A stretch of 64,000 nt of DNA from Bradyrhizobium commune. Its GTDB lineage: Bacteria > Pseudomonadota > Alphaproteobacteria > Rhizobiales > Xanthobacteraceae. The notes under the pieces are model-generated. The model was given only the letters and a program-made list of their open reading frames with translations. It was not told where the DNA came from and made no database searches. The stretch is from positions 1,178,001 through 1,242,000 of the forward strand of contig NZ_CP061379.1 in NCBI RefSeq assembly GCF_015624505.1, in the 5' to 3' direction. The translations under genes were made by a program, and so were the position numbers. Every line of letters begins with the position of its first letter. Position 1 is the stretch's first letter. Of the stretch, positions 46,422-55,834 are shown piece by piece.

Positions 46422-47453
46422 ATGAAGACTCTTCGCCTTCTGACAGCGGTCAGTATCGCGGCGCTCGCCGCCACGACGGCCGCCTCGGCCCAGCAGAAAA
46501 CGCTCTACGTCGCCGGCTATGGCGGCTCGTTCGAGAAGACCATCCGCGACGAGGTGATCCCGAGCTTCGAGAAGGAGAACGGCGTCAAGGTCGAATACGT
46601 CGCCGGCAACTCCACCGATACGCTGGCAAAGCTCCAGGCGCAGAAGGGCAACCAGCAGATCGACGTCGCGATCGTCGACGACGGCCCGATGTACCAGGCG
46701 ATCCAGCTCGGTTTCTGCGGCAAGCTCGACGGTCTGCCGGCCGATCTCTACGACACTGCCCGCTTCAAGGACGATCGCGCGGTCGCGATCGGCATCGTCG
46801 CGACCGGGTTGATGTACAACACCAAGGTGTTTGCCGAGAAAGGCTGGGCGCCGCCGACCTCGTGGAACGATTTGAAGGACGCGAAATACGCAAAGCAGCT
46901 CGTGATCCCGCCGATCAACAACACCTATGGTCTCGAAGCGCTGGTAATGCTGTCGAAGATGAATGGTGGCGGCGAGGCCAACGTCGATTCTGGCTTCAAG
47001 ATCTTCAAGGAAGAGATCAATCCAAACGTGCTCGCCTATGAGCCGTCGCCGGGCAAGATGACCGAGCTGTTCCAGTCCGGTCAGGCCGTGATCGCGGTGT
47101 GGGGCACCGGCCGCGTGCAGAGTTTTGCCAATACCGGCTTCCCCGTCGACTTCGTCTATCCGAAGGAGGGCGCCGCGACGCTGCTGACGACCGCCTGTCC
47201 GGTCACCAAGCCGAACGCCTCGCCGCTCGCCTCCAGCTTCGTCAAGATGCTGCTCGACCCCAAAATCCAGCTCGTGATGCTGAAGGAATACGGCTACGGC
47301 CCAGTGCTGAAATCGCTGGTGGTGCCGGCGGAGTTCGGCAAGATGGCCCCGATTGGTGAGCGGGCGGCGAAGCTCTACAATCCGGACTGGACGGTCATTA
47401 ACGAGAAGCGCGAGGAATGGACCAAGCGCTGGAATCGCGAGGTCGAGCGCTGA
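46422..47453 (+). CDS. PotF/PotD-like ABC transporter substrate-binding protein
   Basis: The 343-residue protein has a signal peptide (MKTLRLLTAVSIAALAATTA) and the SBP family 1/8 pattern with LYVAGYGGSFEKTIRDEV, VAIVDDGPMYQA and NNTYGLEALVML. It is of the spermidine/putrescine or opine type. ATPase and two permeases follow, then amine dehydrogenase genes, so the ligand is likely a polyamine-, opine- or N-methylated amino-acid-like solute. It is divergent from a LysR gene. Confidence 0.88.
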   Translation: MKTLRLLTAVSIAALAATTAASAQQKTLYVAGYGGSFEKTIRDEVIPSFEKENGVKVEYVAGNSTDTLAKLQAQKGNQQIDVAIVDDGPMYQAIQLGFCGKLDGLPADLYDTARFKDDRAVAIGIVATGLMYNTKVFAEKGWAPPTSWNDLKDAKYAKQLVIPPINNTYGLEALVMLSKMNGGGEANVDSGFKIFKEEINPNVLAYEPSPGKMTELFQSGQAVIAVWGTGRVQSFANTGFPVDFVYPKEGAATLLTTACPVTKPNASPLASSFVKMLLDPKIQLVMLKEYGYGPVLKSLVVPAEFGKMAPIGERAAKLYNPDWTVINEKREEWTKRWNREVER

Positions 47454-47478
47454 TCTGATCGTTCGCGGAGACAGCGTC

Positions 47479-48513
47479 ATGGCCTATCTCGAGCTCGATC
47501 GGGTCGCCAAACAGTTCGGCGCGCAGACTGTTGTCGATGACTTCAGCCTCGCGGTCGGGAAGGGGGAGTTCATCTCCTTCCTCGGCCCGTCCGGCTGCGG
47601 CAAGACCACGACGCTTCAGATGATCGCGGGCTTCCTCGATCCGACGCGCGGCGCGATCCGCCTGGAGGACAAGGATTTGACCGCGATCCATCCTGCCAGG
47701 CGCGGGCTCGGCATCGTGTTCCAGAGCTATGCGCTGTTTCCGCACATGACTGCGGCAGAGAACGTCGCCTTTGGTCTGGAGATGCGGAACGTGCCGCGTG
47801 CTGATAGAGCCGAGCGCGTTCGCGCCGCGCTCGCGATGGTTGGGCTTGCCGGCTACGAGGACCGCCATCCGCGCCGCATGTCGGGCGGTCAACAACAGCG
47901 CGTGGCGCTGGCGCGCGCGCTGGTGATCAAGCCGAGCGTGCTGCTGCTCGACGAGCCGCTGTCGAACCTCGACGCCAAGCTGCGCGAGGAAATGCAGATC
48001 GAGCTGCGCCAGATCCAGCGTACCATCGGCACCACCACGATCCTGGTCACCCACGACCAGAACGAGGCGATGTCGCTGTCCGACCGCATCGTGGTGATGA
48101 GCCAGGGCAAGATCGAGCAGATCGGCACGCCGCAGCAAACCTATGAGAAGCCGGCCTCGGCCTTCGTCTCGCAGTTTTTGGGCAAGACCAACGATTTTGC
48201 CGGGACGATCGATCGGTCTGCGACCCCGGCGCGGCTGGTGGCGGGCTCCTGGAGCGCGCCGGCGCCCGCGGGATTGAGCGGTCGTGTTTCCGTCAGTATT
48301 CGTCCCGAAAGAATCGGCTTTGGCGATGCAGGTCTCAGCGCAAAGATCGTCACGCGCATCTTCCAGGGCAATCACTGGCTGTTCCAGTGCGAGAGCGAAT
48401 GCGGTCCGGCGATCGTGATCCGGCAGAATGACGGGAAGGCGCAGCCGGCCGAAGGCGAGGCCGTTCACCTCACCTGGCAGCCCGAGGACATGAGCGTAAG
48501 GGGCGTCGCATGA
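47479..48513 (+). CDS. PotA-like ABC transporter ATP-binding protein
   Basis: The 344-residue protein has Walker A GPSGCGKTTTLQ, Q-loop VFQSYALFPHMT, signature [16 protein letters not shown], Walker B LLLDEPLSNLDA and H-loop ILVTHDQNEAM, then a C-terminal TOBE regulatory domain (about 260-340). The PotA/CysA-type architecture matches the SBP and permeases beside it. It starts 25 bp after the SBP stop and overlaps the next gene by 4 bp. Confidence 0.94.
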   Translation: MAYLELDRVAKQFGAQTVVDDFSLAVGKGEFISFLGPSGCGKTTTLQMIAGFLDPTRGAIRLEDKDLTAIHPARRGLGIVFQSYALFPHMTAAENVAFGLEMRNVPRADRAERVRAALAMVGLAGYEDRHPRRMSGGQQQRVALARALVIKPSVLLLDEPLSNLDAKLREEMQIELRQIQRTIGTTTILVTHDQNEAMSLSDRIVVMSQGKIEQIGTPQQTYEKPASAFVSQFLGKTNDFAGTIDRSATPARLVAGSWSAPAPAGLSGRVSVSIRPERIGFGDAGLSAKIVTRIFQGNHWLFQCESECGPAIVIRQNDGKAQPAEGEAVHLTWQPEDMSVRGVA

Positions 48514-49385
48514 GCACGGTCGCCGAGGAACGCAGCGCGCGGGCGCCGTGGGCGCTGACGGCGCCCGCCCTGATGCTGTTCGTCGGCGTGCTGCTGATTC
48601 CGCTGGCGATGACCGTGATGCTGTCGTTCCACGATTGGGGCCAGTACAAGGGCATTGAGCCCGTCTTCATCCTCAAGAACTGGCGGGAGATCGCGACCGA
48701 TCCCTATTACGCGGAGATGTTCTGGCGGACATTTCGGATCGCGATCCTGACCACGCTGCTGACAGCCGCGCTCGGCGCGCCTGAAGCCTACGTCCTCAAC
48801 CGCATGGATGGTCGCTGGAAGAGTTTTTTCCTGCTGGTCATCCTCGGACCGCTGCTGATCTCCGTGGTGGCGCGCACGCTCGGCTGGGCGCTGCTGTTCG
48901 GCGGCAACAACGGGCTCGTCAACAAGCTCCTGATGTCGCTTGGCGCGATCCGCTCGCCTATTCCCTTCATGTTCACCGAAACCGGCATGGTGGTCGCGCT
49001 CGCGCATGTGATGATGCCGTTCATGGTGCTCTCGGTGTGGGCGGCGTTGCAGCGGCTCGATCCGCAGATCGAGAACGCGGCGATGTCGCTCGGAGCCGGC
49101 CCCGTCACCATCATTCGCCGCATCATCATGCCACAGATCATGCCGGGCGTGCTGTCGGGCGCGATCATCGTGTTCTCGCTCTCGGCCAGCGCCTTTGCGA
49201 CGCCGGCGATCATCGGCGGTCGCCGGCTCAAGGTCGCGGCGACGCTCGCCTATGACGAATTCCTCAACACGTTGAACTGGCCGCTGGGCGCAGCGGTCGC
49301 GACGCTGCTGCTGGTCGCGCTGGTGCTGATCGTCGTCGGCAGCAACGCCCTGATCGAGCGGCGCTATGCGGAGGTGTTCCGATGA
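48510..49385 (+). CDS. ABC transporter permease, PotB-like
   Basis: The 291-residue membrane protein has about six helices and an EAA loop (QIENAAMSLGAGPVTIIRRI, then IMPQIMPGV). The first helix near residues 15-35 contains PALMLFVGVLLIPLAM. It would pair with the following PotC-like subunit. It is coupled by 4-bp overlaps upstream and downstream. Confidence 0.93.
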   Translation: MSTVAEERSARAPWALTAPALMLFVGVLLIPLAMTVMLSFHDWGQYKGIEPVFILKNWREIATDPYYAEMFWRTFRIAILTTLLTAALGAPEAYVLNRMDGRWKSFFLLVILGPLLISVVARTLGWALLFGGNNGLVNKLLMSLGAIRSPIPFMFTETGMVVALAHVMMPFMVLSVWAALQRLDPQIENAAMSLGAGPVTIIRRIIMPQIMPGVLSGAIIVFSLSASAFATPAIIGGRRLKVAATLAYDEFLNTLNWPLGAAVATLLLVALVLIVVGSNALIERRYAEVFR

Positions 49386-50188
49386 GACGGAACGGCCCGC
49401 TCGCGCTGATCTTCCACACCGTCTTCGTCATCGTCATGGTGGCGCCGATCCTGGTGGTCTGCCTCGTCGCCTTCACGCCTGAAGGTTTTCTGTCGCTGCC
49501 GACCAACGGCTTTTCGCTGCGCTGGTTCAGGGCGATCGGCAATTATCCTGAATTCATCCACGCGTTCTGGATAAGCCTCGGCCTCGGCGCGCTGTCGTCG
49601 TTCGTGGCGTTGCTGTTCGCGGTGCCGGCGGCGCTGGCGATTGCGCGCTATCGCTTCCGCGGCCGTGATGCGCTGGCGGCGCTGTTCCTGTCGCCGCTGA
49701 TGATTCCGCATGTCGTGCTCGGCATCGCCTTCCTGCGCTTCTTCACCTCGGCTGGCCTCGGTGGAAGTTTTGCTGCGTTGATCATCGCCCACGTCATCAT
49801 CGTGTTTCCGTTCGCGTTGCGGCTGACGCTGGCGGCGGCGACCGGCATGGACCTCTCGGTCGAGATGGCCGCGGTCTCGCTCGGCGCCGGCGGCTGGACG
49901 CTGTTCCGCCGCGTGACCTTGCCGCTGATCCTGCCCGGCGTCATCAGCGGCTGGGCGCTCGCCTTCATCCAGTCCTTCGACGATCTCACCATGACCGTCT
50001 TCCTTGCTGCACCCGGCACCGAGACGCTGCCGGTGCGCATGTTCCTCTACATCCAGGACAACATCGATCCGCTGGTGACGTCGGTCTCGGCCTGCGTGAT
50101 CGCAATCACCATCACCGCCCTCATTCTGCTCGATCGCGTCTACGGGCTCGACCGTGTGCTCGCCGGCAAGGACGATGCGGGACGATAG
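49382..50188 (+). CDS. ABC transporter permease, PotC-like
   Basis: The 268-residue membrane protein has about six helices and an EAA loop (SVEMAAVSLGAGGWTLFRRV). It is the second integral-membrane subunit of the PotFGHI-like transporter. Its stop is 8 bp before the FAD oxidase gene, so transport and oxidation genes are probably on one transcript. Confidence 0.93.
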   Translation: MRRNGPLALIFHTVFVIVMVAPILVVCLVAFTPEGFLSLPTNGFSLRWFRAIGNYPEFIHAFWISLGLGALSSFVALLFAVPAALAIARYRFRGRDALAALFLSPLMIPHVVLGIAFLRFFTSAGLGGSFAALIIAHVIIVFPFALRLTLAAATGMDLSVEMAAVSLGAGGWTLFRRVTLPLILPGVISGWALAFIQSFDDLTMTVFLAAPGTETLPVRMFLYIQDNIDPLVTSVSACVIAITITALILLDRVYGLDRVLAGKDDAGR

Positions 50189-50196
50189 GAGAATCC

Positions 50197-51333
50197 ATGC
50201 GAACTGAATACGACGTCGCCGTGGTCGGCGGCGGATTGCTCGGCTCCGCCATTGCCTGGGGCCTCGGCCGCCTCGGCAAGAGCGTGGCCGTGCTCGACGA
50301 AGGCGACATCGCCAAACGCGCCTCGCGCGCGAATTTTGCGCTGGTCTGGGTGCAGAGCAAAGGGCTCGGCATGCCGGCCTACACGGTCTGGACCGTGCGG
50401 GCCTCGCACGCGTGGCGTCGGCTTGCTTCGGAGCTGAAGCAACAGACCGGCCTCGATGTCGCGCTCCAGCAGAATGGCGGCTTTCATCTGACGCTTGGCG
50501 AGGACGAATTCGGCCAGCGCACCGAGCTGGTCAAACGCATGCACAACCAGGTCGGTGCGGCCGACTACAAGATGGAGATGTTCTCCGCATCCGAGGTGAA
50601 GAAGTCGTTGCCGCTGATCGGGCCGGAAGTCTCCGGCGGCAGCTATTGCCCGCTTGACGGCCACGTCAATTCGCTCCGCACGTTTCGCGCGTTCCACACT
50701 GGCTTCAAGGCATTCGGCATCGACTATTTCCCGGAGCGTCCGGTCTCGGCGATCAGCAAGGACGGCGGCGAATTCCGCCTGACCACGCCGAAAGGCGAGT
50801 TGCGCGCCGCCAAGATCGTGCTGGCCGCCGGCAATGCCAACCAGACGCTGGCGCCGATGGTCGGCCTCTACGCGCCGATGGGGCCGACCCGCGGCCAGAT
50901 CGTGGTGACCGAGCGCACCATGCCGTTCCTGCCGCATCCGCTGACCACGATCCGCCAGACCGACGAGGGCACGGTGATGATCGGCGACAGCAAGGAAGAC
51001 GAGCTCGACGATCGCGCGCTGAAGCATTCGATCAGCGCGGTGATGACCGATCGTGCCCAGCGGATGTTTCCGCATCTGTCGCGGCTCAATGTGGTCAGGA
51101 GCTGGGCCGGGATCCGCGTCATGCCGCAGGACGGCTTTCCGATCTACGACCAGTCGGAGACGCATCCGGGCGCCTTCGTCGCCTGCTGCCATTCCGGTGT
51201 CACGCTCGCCTCCAACCACGCCTTCGAGATCGCGCGCATGGTAGCGCAGGGCGCGCTCGAGCCCGAGCTGGTCGGCGCATTCTCGGCCAGCCGCTTCGGC
51301 GGCGCAGGCGCTGCGAACAACAGCGGCTATTAG
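50197..51333 (+). CDS. FAD-dependent amine oxidoreductase (DAO family), HcnC/OoxB-like
   Basis: The 378-residue protein has the ADP-binding loop VVGGGLLGSAIAWGLGRLG, and later GPTRGQIVVTE and WAGIRVMPQDGFPIYD, typical of the glycine/D-amino-acid oxidase (DAO) family. The neighbouring [2Fe-2S] and FAD/BFD subunits make it the catalytic subunit of an opine-oxidase or hydrogen-cyanide-synthase-like dehydrogenase. Likely substrates are opines, D-amino acids or secondary amines. It is 8 bp after the permease gene. Confidence 0.88.
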   Translation: MRTEYDVAVVGGGLLGSAIAWGLGRLGKSVAVLDEGDIAKRASRANFALVWVQSKGLGMPAYTVWTVRASHAWRRLASELKQQTGLDVALQQNGGFHLTLGEDEFGQRTELVKRMHNQVGAADYKMEMFSASEVKKSLPLIGPEVSGGSYCPLDGHVNSLRTFRAFHTGFKAFGIDYFPERPVSAISKDGGEFRLTTPKGELRAAKIVLAAGNANQTLAPMVGLYAPMGPTRGQIVVTERTMPFLPHPLTTIRQTDEGTVMIGDSKEDELDDRALKHSISAVMTDRAQRMFPHLSRLNVVRSWAGIRVMPQDGFPIYDQSETHPGAFVACCHSGVTLASNHAFEIARMVAQGALEPELVGAFSASRFGGAGAANNSGY

Positions 51334-51361
51334 AGATTCTTAAGGAGCCAAGAGGCATCCC

Positions 51362-51658
51362 ATGTTCAAGAGATCCGAACAGGACAAGCGACCGCAGGTC
51401 CAGATTTTCGTCGATGGCGTTGCCGTCGCGGCGCGCCAGGGCGACACGGTGTCCGCTGCGCTGCTGGCATCCAGTCAAGACGTACGGCGCTCGACCGCGG
51501 TGAGCGGCGCGCCGCGACTGCCCTATTGCATGATGGGCGTGTGTTTCGACTGCCTCGTCACCATCGACGGCATCGGCAACAGACAAGGCTGCCTCGTGCC
51601 CGTTGCCGAAGGCATGCAGATCGAGATCCAGAAGGGCAAGCGGGAGATCGGACGATGA
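51362..51658 (+). CDS. Small [2Fe-2S] subunit, HcnA/OoxA-like
   Basis: The 98-residue protein carries the cysteine set of a plant-type ferredoxin in a compact form: YCMMGVCFDCLVTIDG and a later NRQGCLVP. These proteins are the small electron-transfer subunit of amine or opine dehydrogenases and are homologous to the N-terminal part of sarcosine-oxidase alpha. It is 28 bp after the DAO gene and overlaps the next gene by 4 bp. Confidence 0.9.
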   Translation: MFKRSEQDKRPQVQIFVDGVAVAARQGDTVSAALLASSQDVRRSTAVSGAPRLPYCMMGVCFDCLVTIDGIGNRQGCLVPVAEGMQIEIQKGKREIGR

Positions 51659-53073
51659 CTGTGGCTCCCATGCGCGAAGACTACGACGTCGTGGTGATCG
51701 GCGCCGGCCCCGCGGGCCTCGCTGCCGCCGCGACCTCCGCGGAGGCAGGTCTCTCGACGCTGCTGCTCGACGAGAATATCGGTCCCGGTGGCCAGGTGTT
51801 TCGCGCGATCTGCTCGACGCCTGTGACTGAGCGCAGCCAACTCGGCGCCGATTATTGGGTCGGTGCAGATCTCGTGCAGTCGCTGCGTGTGAGCAATGCT
51901 GAGGTCATCCATCGTGCCACGGTCTGGAGCCTCGACCGCAATCTCGAGATTGCCGTCTCCATCGGCGGCGCCTCCGCCTTCGTCAAGGCCAAGCGCGTGA
52001 TCCTCGCGACCGGCGCGCTGGAGCGGCCGTTCCCGATTCCCGGTTGGACCTTGCCGGGCGTGATGACCGCGGGCGCGGCGCAGACCATGCTGAAATCGTC
52101 GGCGCTGGTCCCTGACGGCCGCACGGTGATCGCGGGGCAGGGACCCTTGCTCTGGCTGCTCGCCGCACAGATCCTGCGCCTCGGTGGCCGCATCGACCGC
52201 ATCCTCGATACCACGGAGCGCGGCAATTATTTCGCTGCGCTGCCTCATGCCTTCGCCTTCCTGACCTCGCCCTACTTCACCAAGGGCCTGTCGATGATGC
52301 GCGAGGTGAAGGCGAAGGTGCAGTTTGTCTCCGGCGTCACCGAGCTTACAGCAATTGGCGACGGCCAGCTCGCTAACGTGAGCTATGTCGCTGGCGGCAA
52401 GCGCGAGACCATTCCCGTTGATCTCCTGCTGCTGCATCAGGGCGTCGTGCCCAATGTCAATCTGGCGATGTCGGCAGGTGTCGAGCATCGTTGGGACGAT
52501 CTGCAATTGTGCTGGTCGCCTGTGCTGGATGCGAGCGGCAATTCGTCGGTCGCCGGCATTTCGATCGCCGGCGATGGTGCGGGCATCGGCGGTGCAAATG
52601 CCGCGGTGGTGCGTGGCCGCATCGCGGCGCGCGCCGCAGTGGAGGCGCTGGCGCCCGCAGCTGCTGCGAAGCTACCGGAAATGGCAAATCTCCGTATCGA
52701 TCACGCCAAAGCTGAACGCGGTCGAGTGTTCCTCGACACGCTGTTCCGGCCCGCGCCGCAGTTCCGCGTTCCCTCGGGCGACACCATCGTCTGTCGTTGC
52801 GAAGAGGTCACCGCAAGGGACGTTCTCGATTCCGTCGCGATCGGCGCGACCGGGCCGAACCAGCTCAAGGCTTATCGCCGCACCGGCATGGGCCCATGCC
52901 AGGGCCGCCTCTGCGGCCTCACCGTCACTGAGCTGATGGCGCAGGCGCGCGGCAAGAGTCCGCAGGAGATCGGCTACTACCGGCTGCGCGCGCCGGTGAA
53001 GCCGATCACGCTTGCCGAGCTCGCCGCCGTTCCGAAGAGCGAGGCCGACGTCAAGGCCGTGGTGCGCGGATGA
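51655..53073 (+). CDS. FAD/NAD(P)-linked oxidoreductase with BFD-like [2Fe-2S] domain, HcnB/OoxA-like
   Basis: The 472-residue protein has two Rossmann loops: FAD-binding VVVIGAGPAGLAAAATSAEA near residue 12, and a second dinucleotide region (GRTVIAGQGPLLWLLA). The C-terminal segment has RCEEVT preceded by a cysteine pair (CRC) and GPCQGRLCG, the four cysteines of a BFD-like [2Fe-2S] domain. It would move electrons from a DAO subunit to the chain. It sits between small ferredoxin and a second DAO gene, all coupled. Confidence 0.9.
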   Translation: MTVAPMREDYDVVVIGAGPAGLAAAATSAEAGLSTLLLDENIGPGGQVFRAICSTPVTERSQLGADYWVGADLVQSLRVSNAEVIHRATVWSLDRNLEIAVSIGGASAFVKAKRVILATGALERPFPIPGWTLPGVMTAGAAQTMLKSSALVPDGRTVIAGQGPLLWLLAAQILRLGGRIDRILDTTERGNYFAALPHAFAFLTSPYFTKGLSMMREVKAKVQFVSGVTELTAIGDGQLANVSYVAGGKRETIPVDLLLLHQGVVPNVNLAMSAGVEHRWDDLQLCWSPVLDASGNSSVAGISIAGDGAGIGGANAAVVRGRIAARAAVEALAPAAAAKLPEMANLRIDHAKAERGRVFLDTLFRPAPQFRVPSGDTIVCRCEEVTARDVLDSVAIGATGPNQLKAYRRTGMGPCQGRLCGLTVTELMAQARGKSPQEIGYYRLRAPVKPITLAELAAVPKSEADVKAVVRG

Positions 53074-54182
53074 GCAAAAACGTGGATGCGATCGTCATTG
53101 GCGGCGGCATCCACGGATGCTCGACCACGCTGCATCTTCGCCTTGCCGGCCTGAAGCCGGTGCTGATCGAGAAGGACTATGCCGGCCGACACGCCTCCGG
53201 CGTCAATGCCGGCGGTGTTCGCCAGCTCGCGCGGCATATCCCGGAGATCCCGCTCTCGATTCGCTCGATGGGAATCTGGGAGAAGATTTCGGACCTTCTC
53301 GACGACGATTGCAGTTTTGAGAGCTACGGCCAGGTGCTGGTCGCGGAGAACGAGGACGAGCTCGCGGTCTGCCGCGCGCGTGTCGCCGAGCTTAACGCGC
53401 TCGGCTTCACCCATGAAGAGCTGATCGACGCGGCCGAGCTGCGGCGGTTGGTGCCGGCGGTCGCCGAGACGTGTCCGGGCGGCGTGGTCTCGCGCCGCGA
53501 TGGCGCGGCCAATCCTGCGCAGACGACGACGGCATTCCGGCGAAAAGCGCAACAGCTCGGCGCGACCGTGCGCGAAGGCGTGGCCGCCAGCAATATCCGA
53601 TACAGCGACGGTCTCTGGCATGTCGATGTCGGGACCGAGACCTACGCCGCGCCGGTGCTCGTCAATGCCGCGGGCGCGTGGGGCGGCAAGATCGCGGCTG
53701 ATCTCGGCGAGCCCGTTCCGGTCGAGACCGTGGCGCCGATGCTGATGATCACCTCGCGCGTGCCCCACTTCATCGATCCAGTCGTGATCCTGCGCGGGCG
53801 AAAGCTCTCCTTCAAGCAGTTCAAGAACGGCACGGTGCTGATCGGCGGCGGTCATCTGGCAACGCCCTATCAGGACCGCAACGAGACGGTCCTGGACTGG
53901 AAGAGCCTTGCCATCAGCGCTCGTACCGTGTTCGAGCTGTTTCCCGTCATGCGCGATGCGACGATCATGCGGGCCTGGGCCGGCATCGAAGCCAAGATGA
54001 AGGACGACATCCCCGTGTTCGGTCCCAGCAGCCGGCACAAGGGGCTCTATCACCAGTTCGGCTTCTCGCTGCACGGCTTTCAGCTCGGCCCCGGCGCCGG
54101 CGCCGTGATGGCGGAGCTGATCGTCAATGGCGGCACCCAGACCCGCGTCAGCGATCTCGGCATCGACCGCTTCAGCCACTAG
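53070..54182 (+). CDS. Second FAD-dependent oxidoreductase (DAO family), sarcosine-oxidase-beta-like
   Basis: The 370-residue protein starts with VIGGGIHGCSTTLHLRLAG and has the conserved HASGVNAGGVRQLARH, the FAD-contact segment and the late GLYHQFGFSLHGFQLGPGAG of the beta subunit of heterotetrameric sarcosine oxidase. It overlaps the preceding gene by 4 bp. It is only distantly similar to the DAO protein at 50197, so the electron-transfer pair may serve two alternative catalytic subunits. Confidence 0.88.
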   Translation: MSKNVDAIVIGGGIHGCSTTLHLRLAGLKPVLIEKDYAGRHASGVNAGGVRQLARHIPEIPLSIRSMGIWEKISDLLDDDCSFESYGQVLVAENEDELAVCRARVAELNALGFTHEELIDAAELRRLVPAVAETCPGGVVSRRDGAANPAQTTTAFRRKAQQLGATVREGVAASNIRYSDGLWHVDVGTETYAAPVLVNAAGAWGGKIAADLGEPVPVETVAPMLMITSRVPHFIDPVVILRGRKLSFKQFKNGTVLIGGGHLATPYQDRNETVLDWKSLAISARTVFELFPVMRDATIMRAWAGIEAKMKDDIPVFGPSSRHKGLYHQFGFSLHGFQLGPGAGAVMAELIVNGGTQTRVSDLGIDRFSH

Positions 54183-54276
54183 AAACATGACGAAGATGTA
54201 ATGGTCCGGACCTGCTGCGACGCTTTGACGCGCGGCCGTTTCCGTTTATCAGGAGAGGACTTGGCTGGAATGCCCA

Positions 54277-54996
54277 ATGTCCTCGCAGACCAATAACAAA
54301 AAGCTGGCGATCAAATTTCGCTGCCCTAAGGAGCTGGAAGGACTGCTGCCGCAGCCGGTCCCGGCCAATCTCGGCGTTCCCGACTGGCTCAAGGCGATGC
54401 CGACGACGGCTTTCAGTGCCCTCAACCAGCAGGACGACGAGACCATCAAGCGCTGCCCGCCGTTCATCGATGCGATGACCTGTGGCTTCCTGATCCCGTT
54501 GATCTGCGATCTCAAGGTCGAGGATGGCGAGATCGTCTGGGACAACGACATCCCGCCGGGTGGGGAGATCGACTTTCCCCGCTCGCCGATCAGCTTTCAC
54601 GATCAGGGCCAGCTCACGGGCTCGCCGCTGTTCGAAGCCGATCGCTTCGTCATCAAGTTTCACAATCTCTGGACCATCGAGGCGCCGGAAGGCTATGCGC
54701 TGTTCTTTACCCATCCGGTCAACCGCTTCGATCTGCCGTTCACGACGCTGAGCGGCCTCGTCGATTGCGACCGCTATCGCGACAGCTGGATCCACTTTCC
54801 GGCACACTGGCACAACACGGGCTTTCGCGGCGTGTTGCCCAAGGGCACGCCGATCGCCCAGTGCATTCCGGTCAAGCGTGAGGACTGGACACGGCAAACC
54901 TCCGCCTTCACCGAGGACGAAGCGCAGAAGGTTCACGCACTTCGCGCCGCGCTGAAGCGTGAGTCCGGCCTGTATCGGCGGAAATTCAGGGCGTAG
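54277..54996 (+). CDS. Uncharacterised protein
   Basis: The 239-residue protein has no signal peptide or membrane helix. Visible features are a charged N-terminus (KKLAIKFRCPKELEGLLPQP), PDWLKAMP, an aromatic stretch (FVIKFHNLWTIEAPEGYALF) and a late WIHFPAHWHNTGFR. The layout recalls DUF6065-type proteins (beta-rich, possibly cupin-like) but I cannot confirm membership. Its 3' end overlaps the convergent TPR gene by 11 bp. No partner suggests a function. Confidence 0.68.
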   Translation: MSSQTNNKKLAIKFRCPKELEGLLPQPVPANLGVPDWLKAMPTTAFSALNQQDDETIKRCPPFIDAMTCGFLIPLICDLKVEDGEIVWDNDIPPGGEIDFPRSPISFHDQGQLTGSPLFEADRFVIKFHNLWTIEAPEGYALFFTHPVNRFDLPFTTLSGLVDCDRYRDSWIHFPAHWHNTGFRGVLPKGTPIAQCIPVKREDWTRQTSAFTEDEAQKVHALRAALKRESGLYRRKFRA

Positions 54997-55834
54997 CCGC
55001 CCGTTCGGGTTCGCGTTCGAGGAATTTCGCCGCCGCACTTGGCCGGAAGAAGAAGCGGCCACGCGACGAGGTGGCCATCGCGAAGGCGGCGCGGCCGAGC
55101 ATGTGCGGCCGTCCGCGAAGCACCGAGCGCAGCGCGGCCTCGCCACTGGCGCGTTCGCCGATCTCCATCAGGCAGATCGCGAGATTGGCACGCGACAGCG
55201 TGTCGTCCGGGCGCAGCCCGAGCGCGTGACGGTAGGTGTCGGCGGCCTCGGCGAAGGCCCCGTCAAGCAATTGCGCCCAGGCAAGCTCTGTCAGGACGTC
55301 GGTGCGTGCCGGCGCGATAGTGCGCGCGGCCGTCAGGACGCGGCGGGCTTCGGTGCGATTGTTGTTCCGCACAAGCATGCGGCCGAGGTCGAGTTGCAGG
55401 TCGATGCTGGTGGGGGCCAACGCAAGGGCGCTCTCGATGATGCCGATTGCCTCGGCGATCTCGCCAGTGTTCGCAAGCTGGCCCGCCAGCTCCTGAAAGG
55501 CGGGCAGGTAGGGCGGGCGGCGGCCGGCGGTCCGGCGCAGTTGAGCGATCCCATCCGCCGTGCGGCGTGCTTTGCAGAGCGCATGCCCCAGCAACGTCTC
55601 GATTTCCGGATCGTTGCCGCGGCGCGCGGCCTTTTCAAGCGGCGGGATTGCCTCGTCTGCGCGATCCTGCCCGAGCAGGGCGTGAGCCAGGATCATCACG
55701 GCATTCCGGTCAGTGCGATTTGATTTCAGGGCTTCAGTTGCGAACTGCCTTGCGATGTCGAACTGCTTGGCGCGTAACGCCATGAAGGCTTGTTGCAAGA
55801 GTTGGGCGAGTGCGTTGTTCGGCCTGCCATTCAC
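54986..55834 (-). CDS. TPR-repeat protein
   Basis: The 282-residue protein is built of helical repeats of about 34 residues, for example DRNAVMILAHALLGQDRADE, TSIDLQLDLGRMLVRNNNRT and SRANLAICLMEIGERASGEA. There is no signal peptide, so it is probably a cytoplasmic scaffold. It converges with the gene at 54277. Its C-terminal RGRFFFRPSAAAKFLERE is basic. No specific partner can be named. Confidence 0.78.
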   Translation of the reverse strand: MNGRPNNALAQLLQQAFMALRAKQFDIARQFATEALKSNRTDRNAVMILAHALLGQDRADEAIPPLEKAARRGNDPEIETLLGHALCKARRTADGIAQLRRTAGRRPPYLPAFQELAGQLANTGEIAEAIGIIESALALAPTSIDLQLDLGRMLVRNNNRTEARRVLTAARTIAPARTDVLTELAWAQLLDGAFAEAADTYRHALGLRPDDTLSRANLAICLMEIGERASGEAALRSVLRGRPHMLGRAAFAMATSSRGRFFFRPSAAAKFLEREPERAATP

